From Bacillus massilioanorexius (GTDB lineage Bacteria > Bacillota > Bacilli > Bacillales > DSM-1321), in the NCBI RefSeq assembly GCF_902374955.1, contig NZ_CABKRX010000102.1, forward strand, positions 62,001 to 126,000: DNA of 64,000 nt, written 5' to 3'. The notes below the pieces were generated by a model that had not been told where the DNA came from, did not search any database, and saw only the letters and a list, made by a program, of their open reading frames with translations. How positions within the stretch are numbered: position 1 is the stretch's first letter; each line of letters begins with the position of its first letter. This document shows positions 9,368-19,251 of this stretch, one piece after another. The position numbers were made by a program, and so were the translations under genes.

Positions 9368-10702
9368 TTATTGACTTTTCTTTAGGATTTCATCTCCTTT
9401 TGCTTTAAAAGAATCCAATGCTTTTTTAGGTGATGATTTCCCCATTAATGCTTGTTGAAGTTCTGGGAACCATACTGTTCTTAGTTCAACAAATCCTTTT
9501 GCTCTTGTAGGTCCGTCAATAATATACTTTCTCATGGATTCTACATATGTCATTTCGGCATCGTCATAAAGTCCAGTTACTGAATTTCTGACAGAGAAAC
9601 CGCCAGTAGCTTTAAGGTTTTTATCTTTCCACTCAGGATCATTTGCAATAAAATTAATCAATTTTTTAGCAGCTTCAATCTTATCTTTGTCACCATTATT
9701 GAATACAGCCATACCACCGATATATGGCTCGTACGAAGGGTTTGTACCATCAGGTGTTGGCCATGAAACAAATGCTTCTTCAAAATCTACGACTTTTTTA
9801 GAGCTATATATTTTCTTTACAACTGTAGAATAATTTATTGTTGTTGCTAGTTTACCTTGTAAGAATAAATCGAGAGTATCACTTGCTGCCATTGACTCTG
9901 CACCAGGTGCAACTAGTTTTTTGGAAACTCCATCAACAACCCATTGAAGTGCTTTAGCGCCATCACCACTATTAATAGTCACTTCCGTCATATCCTTGTT
10001 TAAGAAGCTATTTCCAGCTAAATTAGCTAAATAAGCTCTTGTTCCCTGGTCTCCAGCAGAACTTTTAGCAAAAAAAGCAGATGGGTAAACGTCAGGTGCT
10101 TTTGTTTTAACTGCTTCTAAAGCCTTTTCATATTCTGCAACACTCCAGGTGCGTTCTGGCCGGTCTAGAGGGAGCAAGTCAAGTGCTCCAATTTTTTCAA
10201 ATAGTGTTTTATTGACAGCCATCATAAATGGAGTTGTATTAAGTGGATACATTACGACATCATCTTTTACTTTTGATTGATTCCAAATGCTTTCAGATAT
10301 ATCTTTTTCCATTTCACTATCAACCATATCATTTAAGGGTGCAAGGTAACCTTTTTCACCGTAGTCAAGAATACGGCCTGGAGCGTCATAAATGAGATCA
10401 GGCGCTGTTTTGGAGGCAAGGGCAACGTTTACCTTTTCTGGACCACCTTCGAATGAAATCATCTCTAGGTTAACTTTGATAGTAGGATTTTTCTTATTGA
10501 ATGCTTTAATTACCTCTTTTTCGTATTTCCCTAATTCTCCATCCAATGCATCCCAGTTCGGATAATTCCACCATGTGATTTCAACTTGCTTTTTGTCATT
10601 AGAAGTCTTTTCATTTGTGCTAGAATCTTTTGAACAGCCAACAATTCCAAGAATAACTGAAGCAGAAAGTAGTGGAATTACTATTTTTTTGAACAATTTC
10701 AA
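9368..10702 (-). CDS. Sugar ABC transporter substrate-binding lipoprotein
   Basis: The 444-residue protein has a lipoprotein signal KLFKKIVIPLLSASVILGIVGC with lipobox. The mature part contains VEITWWNYPNWDALDG, KNPTIKVNLEMISFEGGPEKVNVALAS and APDLIYDAPGRILDYGEKGYLAPL, the MalE/family 1 sugar-binding protein pattern. It is the first gene of the importer cluster and lies divergent to the YesN-type regulator. A cre-like box lies 40 bases upstream of its start, suggesting catabolite repression. The ligand is not identifiable; regulation by the adjacent two-component system is inferred from position. Confidence 0.9.
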   Translation of the reverse strand: MKLFKKIVIPLLSASVILGIVGCSKDSSTNEKTSNDKKQVEITWWNYPNWDALDGELGKYEKEVIKAFNKKNPTIKVNLEMISFEGGPEKVNVALASKTAPDLIYDAPGRILDYGEKGYLAPLNDMVDSEMEKDISESIWNQSKVKDDVVMYPLNTTPFMMAVNKTLFEKIGALDLLPLDRPERTWSVAEYEKALEAVKTKAPDVYPSAFFAKSSAGDQGTRAYLANLAGNSFLNKDMTEVTINSGDGAKALQWVVDGVSKKLVAPGAESMAASDTLDLFLQGKLATTINYSTVVKKIYSSKKVVDFEEAFVSWPTPDGTNPSYEPYIGGMAVFNNGDKDKIEAAKKLINFIANDPEWKDKNLKATGGFSVRNSVTGLYDDAEMTYVESMRKYIIDGPTRAKGFVELRTVWFPELQQALMGKSSPKKALDSFKAKGDEILKKSQ

Positions 10703-10742
10703 TTCAATCCCTCCAATAAAATGTATTTTTATACCCTACGAA

Positions 10743-10756
10743 TAAAAGCGCTTTCT
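10743..10756. promoter_or_regulatory. Candidate cre (CcpA) box
   Basis: TAAAAGCGCTTTCT matches the palindromic catabolite-responsive element TGAAAGCGCTTTCA at 12 of 14 positions. It lies in the 195-base divergent region between the binding-protein gene and the response-regulator gene, nearer the importer. Confidence 0.6.
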
Positions 10757-10897
10757 TACTTGGATTAATCTTATCTAAAATGATCACGAGAAAAAATACC
10801 CTTTATTTTACTTTTTAGGGTTTATCTTTACATTTTAGGATATTTAAGACTATTTTGTTTTGCTGAGATTGACATATAATTGTATTCGAGGTGATAT

Positions 10898-12517
10898 ATG
10901 TATAATTTAATGATTGTAGAAGATGAGATAGTCATTCGTGCAGGTTTGGTAAAGTATTTTAATTGGGGAGAGCTTGGATTTTCAACTATTCTCGAAGCTG
11001 AGAATGGATTAGATGCTATTGAAAAAGCAAACAAATGGAAACCCGATTTAATTGTAACCGATATTCGAATGCCTAATATGGATGGTTTGAAAATGATTGA
11101 AAGACTTCAAGTAGATCTACCTGACTGTATTTTTGTTATTTTAAGTGGATATGAAGATTTTATTTATGCCAAAAAGGCAATTCAGCTAGGGGTGACAGCG
11201 TATTTGGTAAAGCCGCTTCAATATGAAGAAAGCATAAAAACGATTCAAGAAGCTGTTACCAAAATGAAAGAAAAAAAACAGGATATCATACGACAAGAAG
11301 AAATAAGGAAAGAGCTAAGCGAAAAAGAGACACTGATGCAGGAAAAATGCATTCAAGACTTGATGGAGAATAATTATAGTGAGGAAGAATGGAAAAGACG
11401 TTCAGAAATGTTCAATCTTCCTATTGTGAATGAAAGTTATTATACAGTCGTTTTCACTCTCATCTCAAAAATGGGGGACAGAAATTCTATTCAACAATTA
11501 TGGGGAGACGTAGTTGCGAAGATACGTTCAAGTTGGGAAGAGTTATTTCAATCAGAGTTAGATTGTCAAGTTTTTATATATACATCAGGGATGAAATGTT
11601 TTATGTTCATCGCTTCTAAGGAAAATCCATTATTGATAGACAAGGTTACAGATATAGCACGGAAAATAGTAAAGCAAGTTAGTTCAATAAGTAATAATCT
11701 GTATTGTGGTGTCGGACCTCAAGTTAATAGTGGTAGCCATGTAAAGCAGTCTCTTCTCTTAGCTCAGCAAGCAATAACTTATCGTTTTTTTGATAGTAGA
11801 GAGCAAATTTTCTATTACAGTCAGCCTAGTCACGTAAAAGGTTATTTATTCCATTTGACAGAGAATCAAAAGCAAAAACTAGTAATTGCGCTTGAACAGG
11901 CTGATCAAATCACAATAAAGGAATTGTTGGGACAGTTTGAACAACTAATAGAAAAACACGCTGAACAGGCTACTCCTGAAATATTATTTGCCTTTGTCCA
12001 AGAACTGATTGGGGTTTGTATAAGATTTGTTCACAAGCATGGAATAAATATAAGAGAAATGTATCATACGAAATTGTTTTCCAGTGCTTTTTTGGATGAC
12101 TTTTGTACACTAACAGATTTATTTGAATGGCTTACTGATTTTATTTTGACAATCAGTTTGAATTTTGATTATAGTTCTAGAAACTCTATGGAGAAACGGA
12201 TTTTTTCAAAAATTGAGGCGTACATTTTAGAAAATATAGATAAGGACATTTCGTTGACTAGAGTGGCCAATGTATTTTTTTATAACCCTACTTATCTAAG
12301 CCGCTTATTTAAAAATAAAATGAACATTAATTATGTAATGTACATTACAGAAATTCGAATGAATTATGCTAAAGAATGCTTGAAGAATTCTAACTATTCT
12401 GTTTTAGAAGTTGCTAACATGTGTGGTTATAACAGTTATAAGCATTTTGTAAAAACTTTCAAAAAAATTACTGGAATTACTCCTTCTGAATATCGCAAAA
12501 TGCGAGGTGTTCGATGA
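10898..12517 (+). CDS. YesN-type response regulator (REC plus AraC HTH)
   Basis: The 539-residue protein starts with a receiver domain: acidic pair VEDE near 7-10, phospho-acceptor Asp55 in TDIRMPNMDG, and KP in YLVKPLQ near 105. A long linker follows, then an AraC-type DNA-binding domain at about residues 430-535 (DISLTRVANVFFYNPTYLSRLFKN, then YSVLEVANMCGYNSYKHFVKTFKK and GITPSEYRKMR). Its stop overlaps the start of the kinase gene, so the pair forms one operon. By family precedent it activates the adjacent sugar importer. ATG start at 10898 with GAGGTG upstream. Confidence 0.93.
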   Translation: MYNLMIVEDEIVIRAGLVKYFNWGELGFSTILEAENGLDAIEKANKWKPDLIVTDIRMPNMDGLKMIERLQVDLPDCIFVILSGYEDFIYAKKAIQLGVTAYLVKPLQYEESIKTIQEAVTKMKEKKQDIIRQEEIRKELSEKETLMQEKCIQDLMENNYSEEEWKRRSEMFNLPIVNESYYTVVFTLISKMGDRNSIQQLWGDVVAKIRSSWEELFQSELDCQVFIYTSGMKCFMFIASKENPLLIDKVTDIARKIVKQVSSISNNLYCGVGPQVNSGSHVKQSLLLAQQAITYRFFDSREQIFYYSQPSHVKGYLFHLTENQKQKLVIALEQADQITIKELLGQFEQLIEKHAEQATPEILFAFVQELIGVCIRFVHKHGINIREMYHTKLFSSAFLDDFCTLTDLFEWLTDFILTISLNFDYSSRNSMEKRIFSKIEAYILENIDKDISLTRVANVFFYNPTYLSRLFKNKMNINYVMYITEIRMNYAKECLKNSNYSVLEVANMCGYNSYKHFVKTFKKITGITPSEYRKMRGVR

Positions 12518-14300
12518 GAAATAGCATCCGTACAGAAATATTTTTTCTTATTATCTGTAGTGTTACGATTCCATTGTTGATTGTATCAGTAGTAACGTAT
12601 AGGGTGTCGTTAAATGCAGTAGAAAAAGAATTCCAGAGTAACTCTTCCCTAATCTTAAAAAACTTATCCTTTAATATGGATCAATATTTACAAGCAATCG
12701 AAAAAGGTACATTACTTGCGTTTAATGATGCTAAATTACTTTCCGCATTAAAAAAACAATGAACAATCCATCTAATTCAAACCAGCTTGAAAATGAAACA
12801 AGTATACATAATTTTGTTCAAGGAATTGAATTGTTAATTAATAATGTCAATGGGGTACAAATTTTTTTGGGTAACAGAGTATATTATGCAGGTAGTTATG
12901 ATTATGTTGGTGCTGACTATGATTACTCGTATTTCAATGAGCCCTGGTATAAAAAGACGATTGAAGCAGATGGAGGAATGGTCTTGTTTGGTACTCACAA
13001 GCCGTTTCAGCGAAAGTTTTCAAATGACTATGTTATTTCCATGTCAAGAGCAATCCGACAAGTTGGAGAGGATCAAATACTTGGAGTGATTCTTCTCGAT
13101 ATTCGCTTAGATATGCTCCGCAACATTTTTTCATTAATGGAACATAATCAGAGGAATTTCATAATGGTTGATGATAAAGGTAGTTTCATATACTCTTCTC
13201 AATTTCAGCAAAATACAACGGCTTTAAAGATCGAACCTTCAGCATTAAAGAGTATCTTAGCGGAAGAAAATGGTCAATTATATACAAAAATAAACAATAA
13301 AGCTGTATATGTGAATTTTGTTACTTCCAAATACTCGGGATGGAAGGTTATTCAATATATCAATTCGACAGATGTTACAGAGAAGTCAGCTTTTATTGGT
13401 CGAATTATTTTATTGGTTGCAGCAAGTTCAGCGTTGTTAGCAACGGTTTTAATGTTCTTCATTTCTTCTAGAGTTTCAAAACCAATCATTCATCTCAGTA
13501 AACAGGTTCGGCTTATTGGAACAGGAGATTTTACCGTGGATCTTAAGACTAGTCGCAATGATGAAATAGGAACACTATATCACGGCTTTAATAAAATGGT
13601 TAGCGATTTAAAAAGCTTCGTAGAACGAATTGCCTCTGCAAAAGCCAAACAAAAGGAAGCACAATTAATTGCTTTGCATAGTCAAATTAATCCTCATTTT
13701 CTTGCAAATACGTTGGAATCAATTCAGATGAAAGCGGTATTAAATGATCAACGAGAGTTAGGTGAAATGATAGGTACACTAGGGCATTTGTTCCGTTTGC
13801 ACACTAAAATTGATCAAGATCTTGTTCCTTTGAAAACAGAGTTGGAGTATGTACGGTTATATTTTAAACTTCAAAAGATGAGATATGCGAATAATATAGA
13901 TTATCATGAAATTATTGAAAATGGATGCGAGAATTTGCTCGTTGTTCGATTTATGCTACAGCCAATAGTGGAAAATGCTTTGAAGTATGGGCTTGAGCGT
14001 CAGACGGAACAGATAGAAGTTTCTGTTATTGTGTTTCTATCTGATGAAGGTCTTGTAATTGAAATACATGATAATGGCGTAGGAATGGATCAGGATACAC
14101 TAATGAAACTTAATCAAAACCTATTTCAAGATCATTACACGATCACAACAAATCATATCGGTACAAAAAATGTTCATGAGAGAATCAGATTACATTTTGG
14201 TGAGGAATACGGATTACAAATATATAGTAGTCGAGTTGATGGAACAATTGTTATGATTCGCATACCTGTTCAAAAGTATAGTGATGAAAATAATGGTTAA
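12514..14300 (+). pseudogene. YesM-type sensor histidine kinase, split by a -1 frameshift
   Basis: The gene begins with ATG 12514 (overlapping the regulator stop), encodes one membrane segment (IFFLIICSVTIPLLIVSVV) and stops at 12762 after LLSALKKQ. The rest (12759-14300) is open in the -1 frame. It contains the dCache-like sensor region, a second membrane segment, a HAMP domain, the His-kinase motif HSQINPHFLANTLES and the ATP-binding motifs DNGVGM and GTKNVHERI. The frame change falls in a run of seven A followed by CAATGA. One additional A would rejoin the frames. The downstream part has no ribosome site of its own. Possible explanations are a real mutation, a sequencing error, or -1 slippage on A-AAA-AAA that still yields some full-length kinase. 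Confidence 0.85.
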
Positions 14301-14397
14301 GTGAGGAGTTAATTTAGTCTTATTATCTATTAACGATTGTAGAAGCATGATCATGACTTGAAATAGTGGAAATTTTTTTCAAAAAAAATATAATGAA

Positions 14398-14411
14398 GGA
14401 AAATGTTTACA
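14398..14411. promoter_or_regulatory. Weaker cre-like box upstream of the sialic acid operon
   Basis: GGAAAATGTTTACA matches the cre consensus TGWAANCGNTNWCA at 12 of 14 positions, with the central C replaced by T. It lies 75-88 bases before the NanA start. Confidence 0.35.
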
Positions 14412-14485
14412 AAAATAATAGTGTATGGTAATTTTAGGATAGGTTGTTTATAAATGTTAGTTTTATTGGATATGGGGTGAAATGT

Positions 14486-15394
14486 ATGAATGATAAATTT
14501 AAAGGAATATTTCCAGCTTTTTATGCTTGCTATGATGAAAATGGAGAGGTGTCGGAAGAAAGAACAAAGGCATTAGCAAACTATCTTTATCATAAGGGAG
14601 TAAAAGGTCTATACGTGGGTGGTAGTTCGGGCGAATGTATTTATCAGAATATTATTGAGAGAAAAGCGACGCTTAAATATGTAGCGGAGTGTCTAAAAGG
14701 CAAGCTAACTTTAATAGCACATGTGGGTGCTCCATCAACTAGAGATAGTGTTACTTTGGCAAAATATGCAGAAGAATTAGGTTACGATGCATTATCAGCT
14801 ATACCGCCAATTTATTTCAAACTTCCTGAGAGTTCAATTTCAAAATATTGGTTTACTATTATTGATTCTACAAATTTACCATTTGTAATCTATAATATCC
14901 CTCAAACAACAGGTTATTCACTTTCAATGAATCTATTTAAACAAATGCTAACAAATGAAAAAGTAATAGGAATTAAGAATTCTTCAATGCCAGTACTGGA
15001 TATTGAAAGATTTAAATCTGTTGATGAAGACAGAATACTAGTTTTTAATGGTCCAGATGAACAATTTGTTGCTGGAAGACTAATGGGAGCTGATAGTGGA
15101 ATAGGTGGAACCTATGGGGCTATGCCTGAACTATTTTTAAAAGCTGAAGAGTTTATATCGAATGGACAGATTAAACAGGCAAAGAATATCCAAAAAGAAA
15201 TCAACGATATTATTATCGCTCTATGTTCATTTGAAGGCTCCATGTATTCAGCAATAAAAGAAGTTTTGAAATTAAATGGGATCAATGTAGGGAGTGTAAG
15301 AGAACCGCTAGAAGCCATACCAGAAAAAGAATTTGGAAAATTAGGAAAATTAAAAAAACTGATAGATGAAACGATTGCTAAATACGAAGGGTAA
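14486..15394 (+). CDS. nanA: N-acetylneuraminate lyase
   Basis: The 302-residue protein belongs to the DapA/NanA aldolase family. GGSSGE is at residues 45-50, Tyr136 lies in YNIPQTTGYS, and the Schiff-base Lys164 in IGIKNSS. It is predicted to cleave N-acetylneuraminate to N-acetylmannosamine and pyruvate. The start at 14486 is preferred because GGGGTG lies 7 bases upstream; an ATG at 14444 in the same frame lacks a ribosome site. It is the first gene of an operon with an esterase, importer, nanE, nanK and an RpiR regulator. This context separates it from DapA. Confidence 0.92.
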   Translation: MNDKFKGIFPAFYACYDENGEVSEERTKALANYLYHKGVKGLYVGGSSGECIYQNIIERKATLKYVAECLKGKLTLIAHVGAPSTRDSVTLAKYAEELGYDALSAIPPIYFKLPESSISKYWFTIIDSTNLPFVIYNIPQTTGYSLSMNLFKQMLTNEKVIGIKNSSMPVLDIERFKSVDEDRILVFNGPDEQFVAGRLMGADSGIGGTYGAMPELFLKAEEFISNGQIKQAKNIQKEINDIIIALCSFEGSMYSAIKEVLKLNGINVGSVREPLEAIPEKEFGKLGKLKKLIDETIAKYEG

Positions 15395-15401
15395 TAGTGC
15401 C

Positions 15402-16055
15402 ATGAAAAGAATTGTTTGTTATGGAGATTCAAATACATGGGGGTACAATGCTGAAACAACGGAAAGATTCCCAGAGAATGTGAGATGGCCTTGTTTATTA
15501 AATGAATACCTTGGAGATGAATTTCAGGTTATTGAAGAAGGTTTATCAGGAAGAACAAGTGTGATTGAGGATCCGTTATTTGAAGGGTTAAATGGACTTA
15601 CTTTCATACATCCTTGTTTATTAAGTCATTCACCTCTTGAGTTAGTTATTATTATGCTTGGAACAAATGATACGAAGGAAAGATTTAATTTAACTGCTTA
15701 TAATATTGCGCAGGGAATAACCCGACTGGCTATTAAAGCAAAGAACGCGGTCTCTATAGATAGTCAGTCGAGTAGAGTCCTAGTTGTTGCTCCACCTCCA
15801 ATTGGTAAAGATTATATGAACACATCTATTGGTCTACCAATGGGAAAAGATTGTGATTGCAAATCGGAAGAACTTTCAATTCATTTAGAAAAATTATTGA
15901 AAGTTCATGATATAGAATTTCTTGATACAAAAGGAATTGTTTCAATGAACCACGTTGACTATATGCATCTAGATCAAGAAGGACATAAACAACTTTCTGA
16001 AATTATTTATGAAAAAGTTCAAAGTATTTTAAAAGGGGGAACTAGGAATGAATAA
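15402..16055 (+). CDS. SGNH/GDSL esterase, possible sialate O-acetylesterase
   Basis: The 217-residue cytoplasmic protein (no signal peptide) has the SGNH blocks: GDS at residues 8-10 with the nucleophile Ser10, Gly in GLSGRTS, GTND in IMLGTNDTK, and the Asp/His pair in HVDYMHLDQEGHK. Position inside a sialic acid operon suggests it removes O-acetyl groups from sialic acid after import, as NanS does, but the substrate is inferred from context only. ATG 15402 follows GAAGGG, 7 bases after the NanA stop. Its end overlaps the binding-protein gene by 8 bases. Confidence 0.82.
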   Translation: MKRIVCYGDSNTWGYNAETTERFPENVRWPCLLNEYLGDEFQVIEEGLSGRTSVIEDPLFEGLNGLTFIHPCLLSHSPLELVIIMLGTNDTKERFNLTAYNIAQGITRLAIKAKNAVSIDSQSSRVLVVAPPPIGKDYMNTSIGLPMGKDCDCKSEELSIHLEKLLKVHDIEFLDTKGIVSMNHVDYMHLDQEGHKQLSEIIYEKVQSILKGGTRNE

Positions 16056-17445
16056 CAAAAGACTTATAACAATTCTGTCTAGCTTTGTGTTATTACTTAC
16101 AGTATTTTTAGCAGGTTGCTCTAATGAAAAAGTGGATAGTAAGAATGAAAAATCAAATGGGAAAGAAAAAGTAGAGATTACAGCTTGGTTAACACCTCAA
16201 TGGAAAGGTGTACTTGATGGCTCCGAAGAAGGAGCAGATTATGACAGTTTCTTAAAATACGCAGCCAAAAAGTTTTCGGAACAATATGAAGATTATGATG
16301 TGAAAGTGAATATAGAAGTAATTGCTGGAGATCAGAGAGATGAGTTGCTAAATGTAAATTTAAACGGTGGTACACCTCCTAATATCTTTTTTGAAAGCGT
16401 TTTTGCAATGGGAGATTATGTACATAGAGGGGCTTTGGAACCTATAACGGATATCGTTGATGATCAGGCAAAAGAAGATATTCCTAAAAGTATTTGGGAA
16501 AACGTTACTTTTGGAAAAGACATATACTTCTATCCATTCTCTCAAAATCCAGGTACTTTTGCATACAATGCTGATATGTTAAGAGCTGCAGGGCTAGAAA
16601 GTTATATTGGAGAAGAAAATGAAATAAAAACGTGGACATTAAAAGAGTTTGAAACCATTTTAAATGCGTTAAAAACTAAATTACCAAAAGATCAGTTTCC
16701 AAATGCATACCCAATGGGATTGTATGCTTTAAACAATCAAGCAGATACATGGAATCTTGCTTACTTAAGAATGTTCGGTAATGAATTCTTTAATTCCAAT
16801 AATGAGATTGTAGTTGCAAAGGATTCAGGGATAAAAGCAGCAAAATGGATGGAGAAAATTTATAAATCGGGGTTAACAAATCCAGGACCGGAATCAGTGT
16901 CTTCAAATGATACGAATGCGATGTTCCAAAATCAACAGCTAGCAATAAACTTCACAAATGCTATTTTATACACAAATGCAAAGAATGATATGAAGAATGG
17001 TGATTTACCGAAATTTGATGTGAGGCTCGCTAATATTCCTTCTGAAAGTGGAGATCCTTTAACGTTCACTTATGTTACAGGTGCAGCTGTTTTTAAATCC
17101 GAAGATAAAATAAAAACAAAAGTAAGTAAAGACTTTGTGAAGTTTTTCTCAACAGATGAAGAATTAGTAAAATCATCGAAAAATGGTGTTCCAGTAAGAT
17201 CTTCTGTAGCAGAAGAATTTGCAAATGAGCAACCTCTATTTAAGGCTTATGATGAGAATTCTAAATACTTGTTTACTTTTACTGGGAATGTTGCTGGATA
17301 CAATGAACTAAGACAAGTTTTATATCCTGAGTTACAAGCAATCTATACAGGTGAGAAAAAACCTGAAAAAGCGATAAAAGATTATCAGAAAAAAGGTAAT
17401 GAAATAATTAAAAATGCGAAAGCGGATTCCGTTATAGGAGATTAA
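16048..17445 (+). CDS. Sugar ABC transporter binding lipoprotein (probable sialic acid importer)
   Basis: The 465-residue protein has the lipoprotein signal NNKRLITILSSFVLLLTVFLAGC with lipobox LAGC. The mature part is a family 1 sugar-binding protein (VEITAWLTPQWKG, NVNLNGGTPPNIFFESVF, MYNKV-type loops). It overlaps the esterase gene by 8 bases and is followed by two permease genes and nanE/nanK, so the ligand is most likely N-acetylneuraminate or a related sialoside. An alternative ligand such as a sialylated glycan fragment cannot be excluded. Confidence 0.85.
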   Translation: MNNKRLITILSSFVLLLTVFLAGCSNEKVDSKNEKSNGKEKVEITAWLTPQWKGVLDGSEEGADYDSFLKYAAKKFSEQYEDYDVKVNIEVIAGDQRDELLNVNLNGGTPPNIFFESVFAMGDYVHRGALEPITDIVDDQAKEDIPKSIWENVTFGKDIYFYPFSQNPGTFAYNADMLRAAGLESYIGEENEIKTWTLKEFETILNALKTKLPKDQFPNAYPMGLYALNNQADTWNLAYLRMFGNEFFNSNNEIVVAKDSGIKAAKWMEKIYKSGLTNPGPESVSSNDTNAMFQNQQLAINFTNAILYTNAKNDMKNGDLPKFDVRLANIPSESGDPLTFTYVTGAAVFKSEDKIKTKVSKDFVKFFSTDEELVKSSKNGVPVRSSVAEEFANEQPLFKAYDENSKYLFTFTGNVAGYNELRQVLYPELQAIYTGEKKPEKAIKDYQKKGNEIIKNAKADSVIGD

Positions 17446-17517
17446 ATCGGATTGTATCCACACTATATCGTCTTTTAACAGATAATAGGAATTGGCATTT
17501 GAAGGGTGAGGATGCTA

Positions 17518-18387
17518 GTGAAAACTGAAAGGTTTAAGGAGAATTTTACAGGTTATTTATTTATACTGCCACAATTGCTCTTGTTTGCGATTTTCATTGT
17601 ATATCCAATTTTTGAAGGCATCCGATTAAGTTTGTTTAAAATCAGTTATTCCGATGCTACATTCGTAGGTTTAGATAACTACATACGCTTGTTTAATGAT
17701 GAAGTGTTTGTAAAATCTACGATAAATACTGTCATTTTTGTTATTTGTATTGTGGCATTAACGGTTATTTTTGCCCTTTTTGTTGCAACAGCAATTTTTG
17801 ATAAAAATGCAAAGTATGTTTCTTTTATAAGAGGTAGTTACTATATTCCTGTAATGGTTTCAATGGTTGTAATGACCATGGTATGGAGTTTTTTATTAAA
17901 TCCAAGTAACGGGTTGATTCCCTACTTAGCTAGAGAAATGGAAATGCCAACAATCAATTTATTGGGTAATAAAAATACCGTATTACCTGTTATTATTTTT
18001 ATTACTTTTGCTATAAATGTAGGTCAAGCGATTATCCTATATGTAGCTTCTATGATTGGTATTCCTAAAGATTTGCTGGAAGCTGCTGAGGTTGATGGAG
18101 CTAGCAGAGTAAAGATTATCATGAAAATTATTATTCCAATGGTTAAGCCAACGACGATATATATCATCATTATGAATATTATTGCTGTTTTAAAAATATT
18201 CGTGGTTATTCAACTTCTGACTGGTGGTGGACCAAATAATGGTTCCACAACATTAATGTATTATTTATACAATAATGCTTTCAAATACAATCAATTAGGC
18301 GTTGCATCAGCAGTAGGTGTAATCATGTTCATCATAACATTAGTCTTATCTATTCCTCAGTTAAGAGCTATGTTTAAGAATAATTAG
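17518..18387 (+). CDS. ABC transporter permease (MalF type), sialic acid operon
   Basis: The protein has about 289 residues and six membrane segments. The EAA loop EAAEVDGASRVKIIMKIIIPMVKPTTIYI and LTGGGPNNGSTTLMYYLYNNAF are typical of MalF-type permeases. The GTG at 17518 is preferred as start: GGGTGAGG at 17504-17511 stands 6 bases before it, whereas ATG 17512 and GTG 17506 are too close to that site. It works with the next gene as the importer channel. Confidence 0.88.
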   Translation: MKTERFKENFTGYLFILPQLLLFAIFIVYPIFEGIRLSLFKISYSDATFVGLDNYIRLFNDEVFVKSTINTVIFVICIVALTVIFALFVATAIFDKNAKYVSFIRGSYYIPVMVSMVVMTMVWSFLLNPSNGLIPYLAREMEMPTINLLGNKNTVLPVIIFITFAINVGQAIILYVASMIGIPKDLLEAAEVDGASRVKIIMKIIIPMVKPTTIYIIIMNIIAVLKIFVVIQLLTGGGPNNGSTTLMYYLYNNAFKYNQLGVASAVGVIMFIITLVLSIPQLRAMFKNN

Positions 18388-18402
18388 GGGGGAGGAAGGA
18401 CC

Positions 18403-19245
18403 TTGTTAAGAAAAAAAACGCAAAAGAAGAGAGAATTTATTGATGTATTTTCAAACATCGTAGTTATTTTCTGTGCTCTATTAAGTCTATTTCCTATTTA
18501 CTGGCTGATCACTAGTTCATTGAAAAAAAGCTCTGATGTCATAAAAATGCCACCAGATTGGTTTCCGACAAGCATCAATTTTTCAAACTATGTAGATGTA
18601 TTCAGTAATCAACCGGCGTTAAAATGGACATTTAACAGTATTATTGTAGCGACTGTTTCAACAATAGGACTTGTAGTTGTTAGTTCTATGGCTGCATATG
18701 CTTTTTCAAAGTTAGATTTTAAATTTAAAAATATTATATTTGTTATTTTCATTTCAAGCTTAATGATTCCAAAAGAAGTGTTAATCGTTCCATTATTTAG
18801 ATTAATTCAAGACATTGGAATGGTAAACTCGTTAAGCGGAATGATTTATCCGAATATTGCGACTGCTTTTGGTGTGTTTATGTTGAAAGGGTTTTTTGAT
18901 AGCATACCAGACTCATTTCGAGAAGCTGCCAAAATGGATGGAGCAAGCGAATGGACGATCTTTTATAAGATTATGCTTCCACTTGTTAAGCCTGGAATAG
19001 GAGCATTGTTTATCCTTCACTTTGTACAGGTTTGGAATGATTATTTATGGCAGCTTGTAGTTGGTCAAGAAGCAAACGCTAAGACATTGATGGTGGGAAT
19101 TGCAACCTTAATGCAAGATCTTAATCCGAATTTCGCATACAAAATGGCAGGAGCTACTGTTGCTGCTATTCCAATGCTACTTATCTTTTTCTTTTTCCAA
19201 AGATATTTTACCAAGGGAATTTCTATTGGCGGAGTAAAGGAATAA
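18403..19245 (+). CDS. ABC transporter permease (MalG type), sialic acid operon
   Basis: The 280-residue protein has six membrane segments, the EAA loop EAAKMDGASEWTIFYKIMLPLVKPGIGALFI, and ends TKGISIGGVKE, as MalG-type permeases do. It starts with TTG, supported by an unusually strong GGGGGGAGG site 7 bases upstream. It is paired with the preceding MalF-type gene. As with the other sugar importer here, no ATPase gene is adjacent. Confidence 0.9.
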   Translation: MLRKKTQKKREFIDVFSNIVVIFCALLSLFPIYWLITSSLKKSSDVIKMPPDWFPTSINFSNYVDVFSNQPALKWTFNSIIVATVSTIGLVVVSSMAAYAFSKLDFKFKNIIFVIFISSLMIPKEVLIVPLFRLIQDIGMVNSLSGMIYPNIATAFGVFMLKGFFDSIPDSFREAAKMDGASEWTIFYKIMLPLVKPGIGALFILHFVQVWNDYLWQLVVGQEANAKTLMVGIATLMQDLNPNFAYKMAGATVAAIPMLLIFFFFQRYFTKGISIGGVKE

Positions 19246-19251
19246 TTAAAT

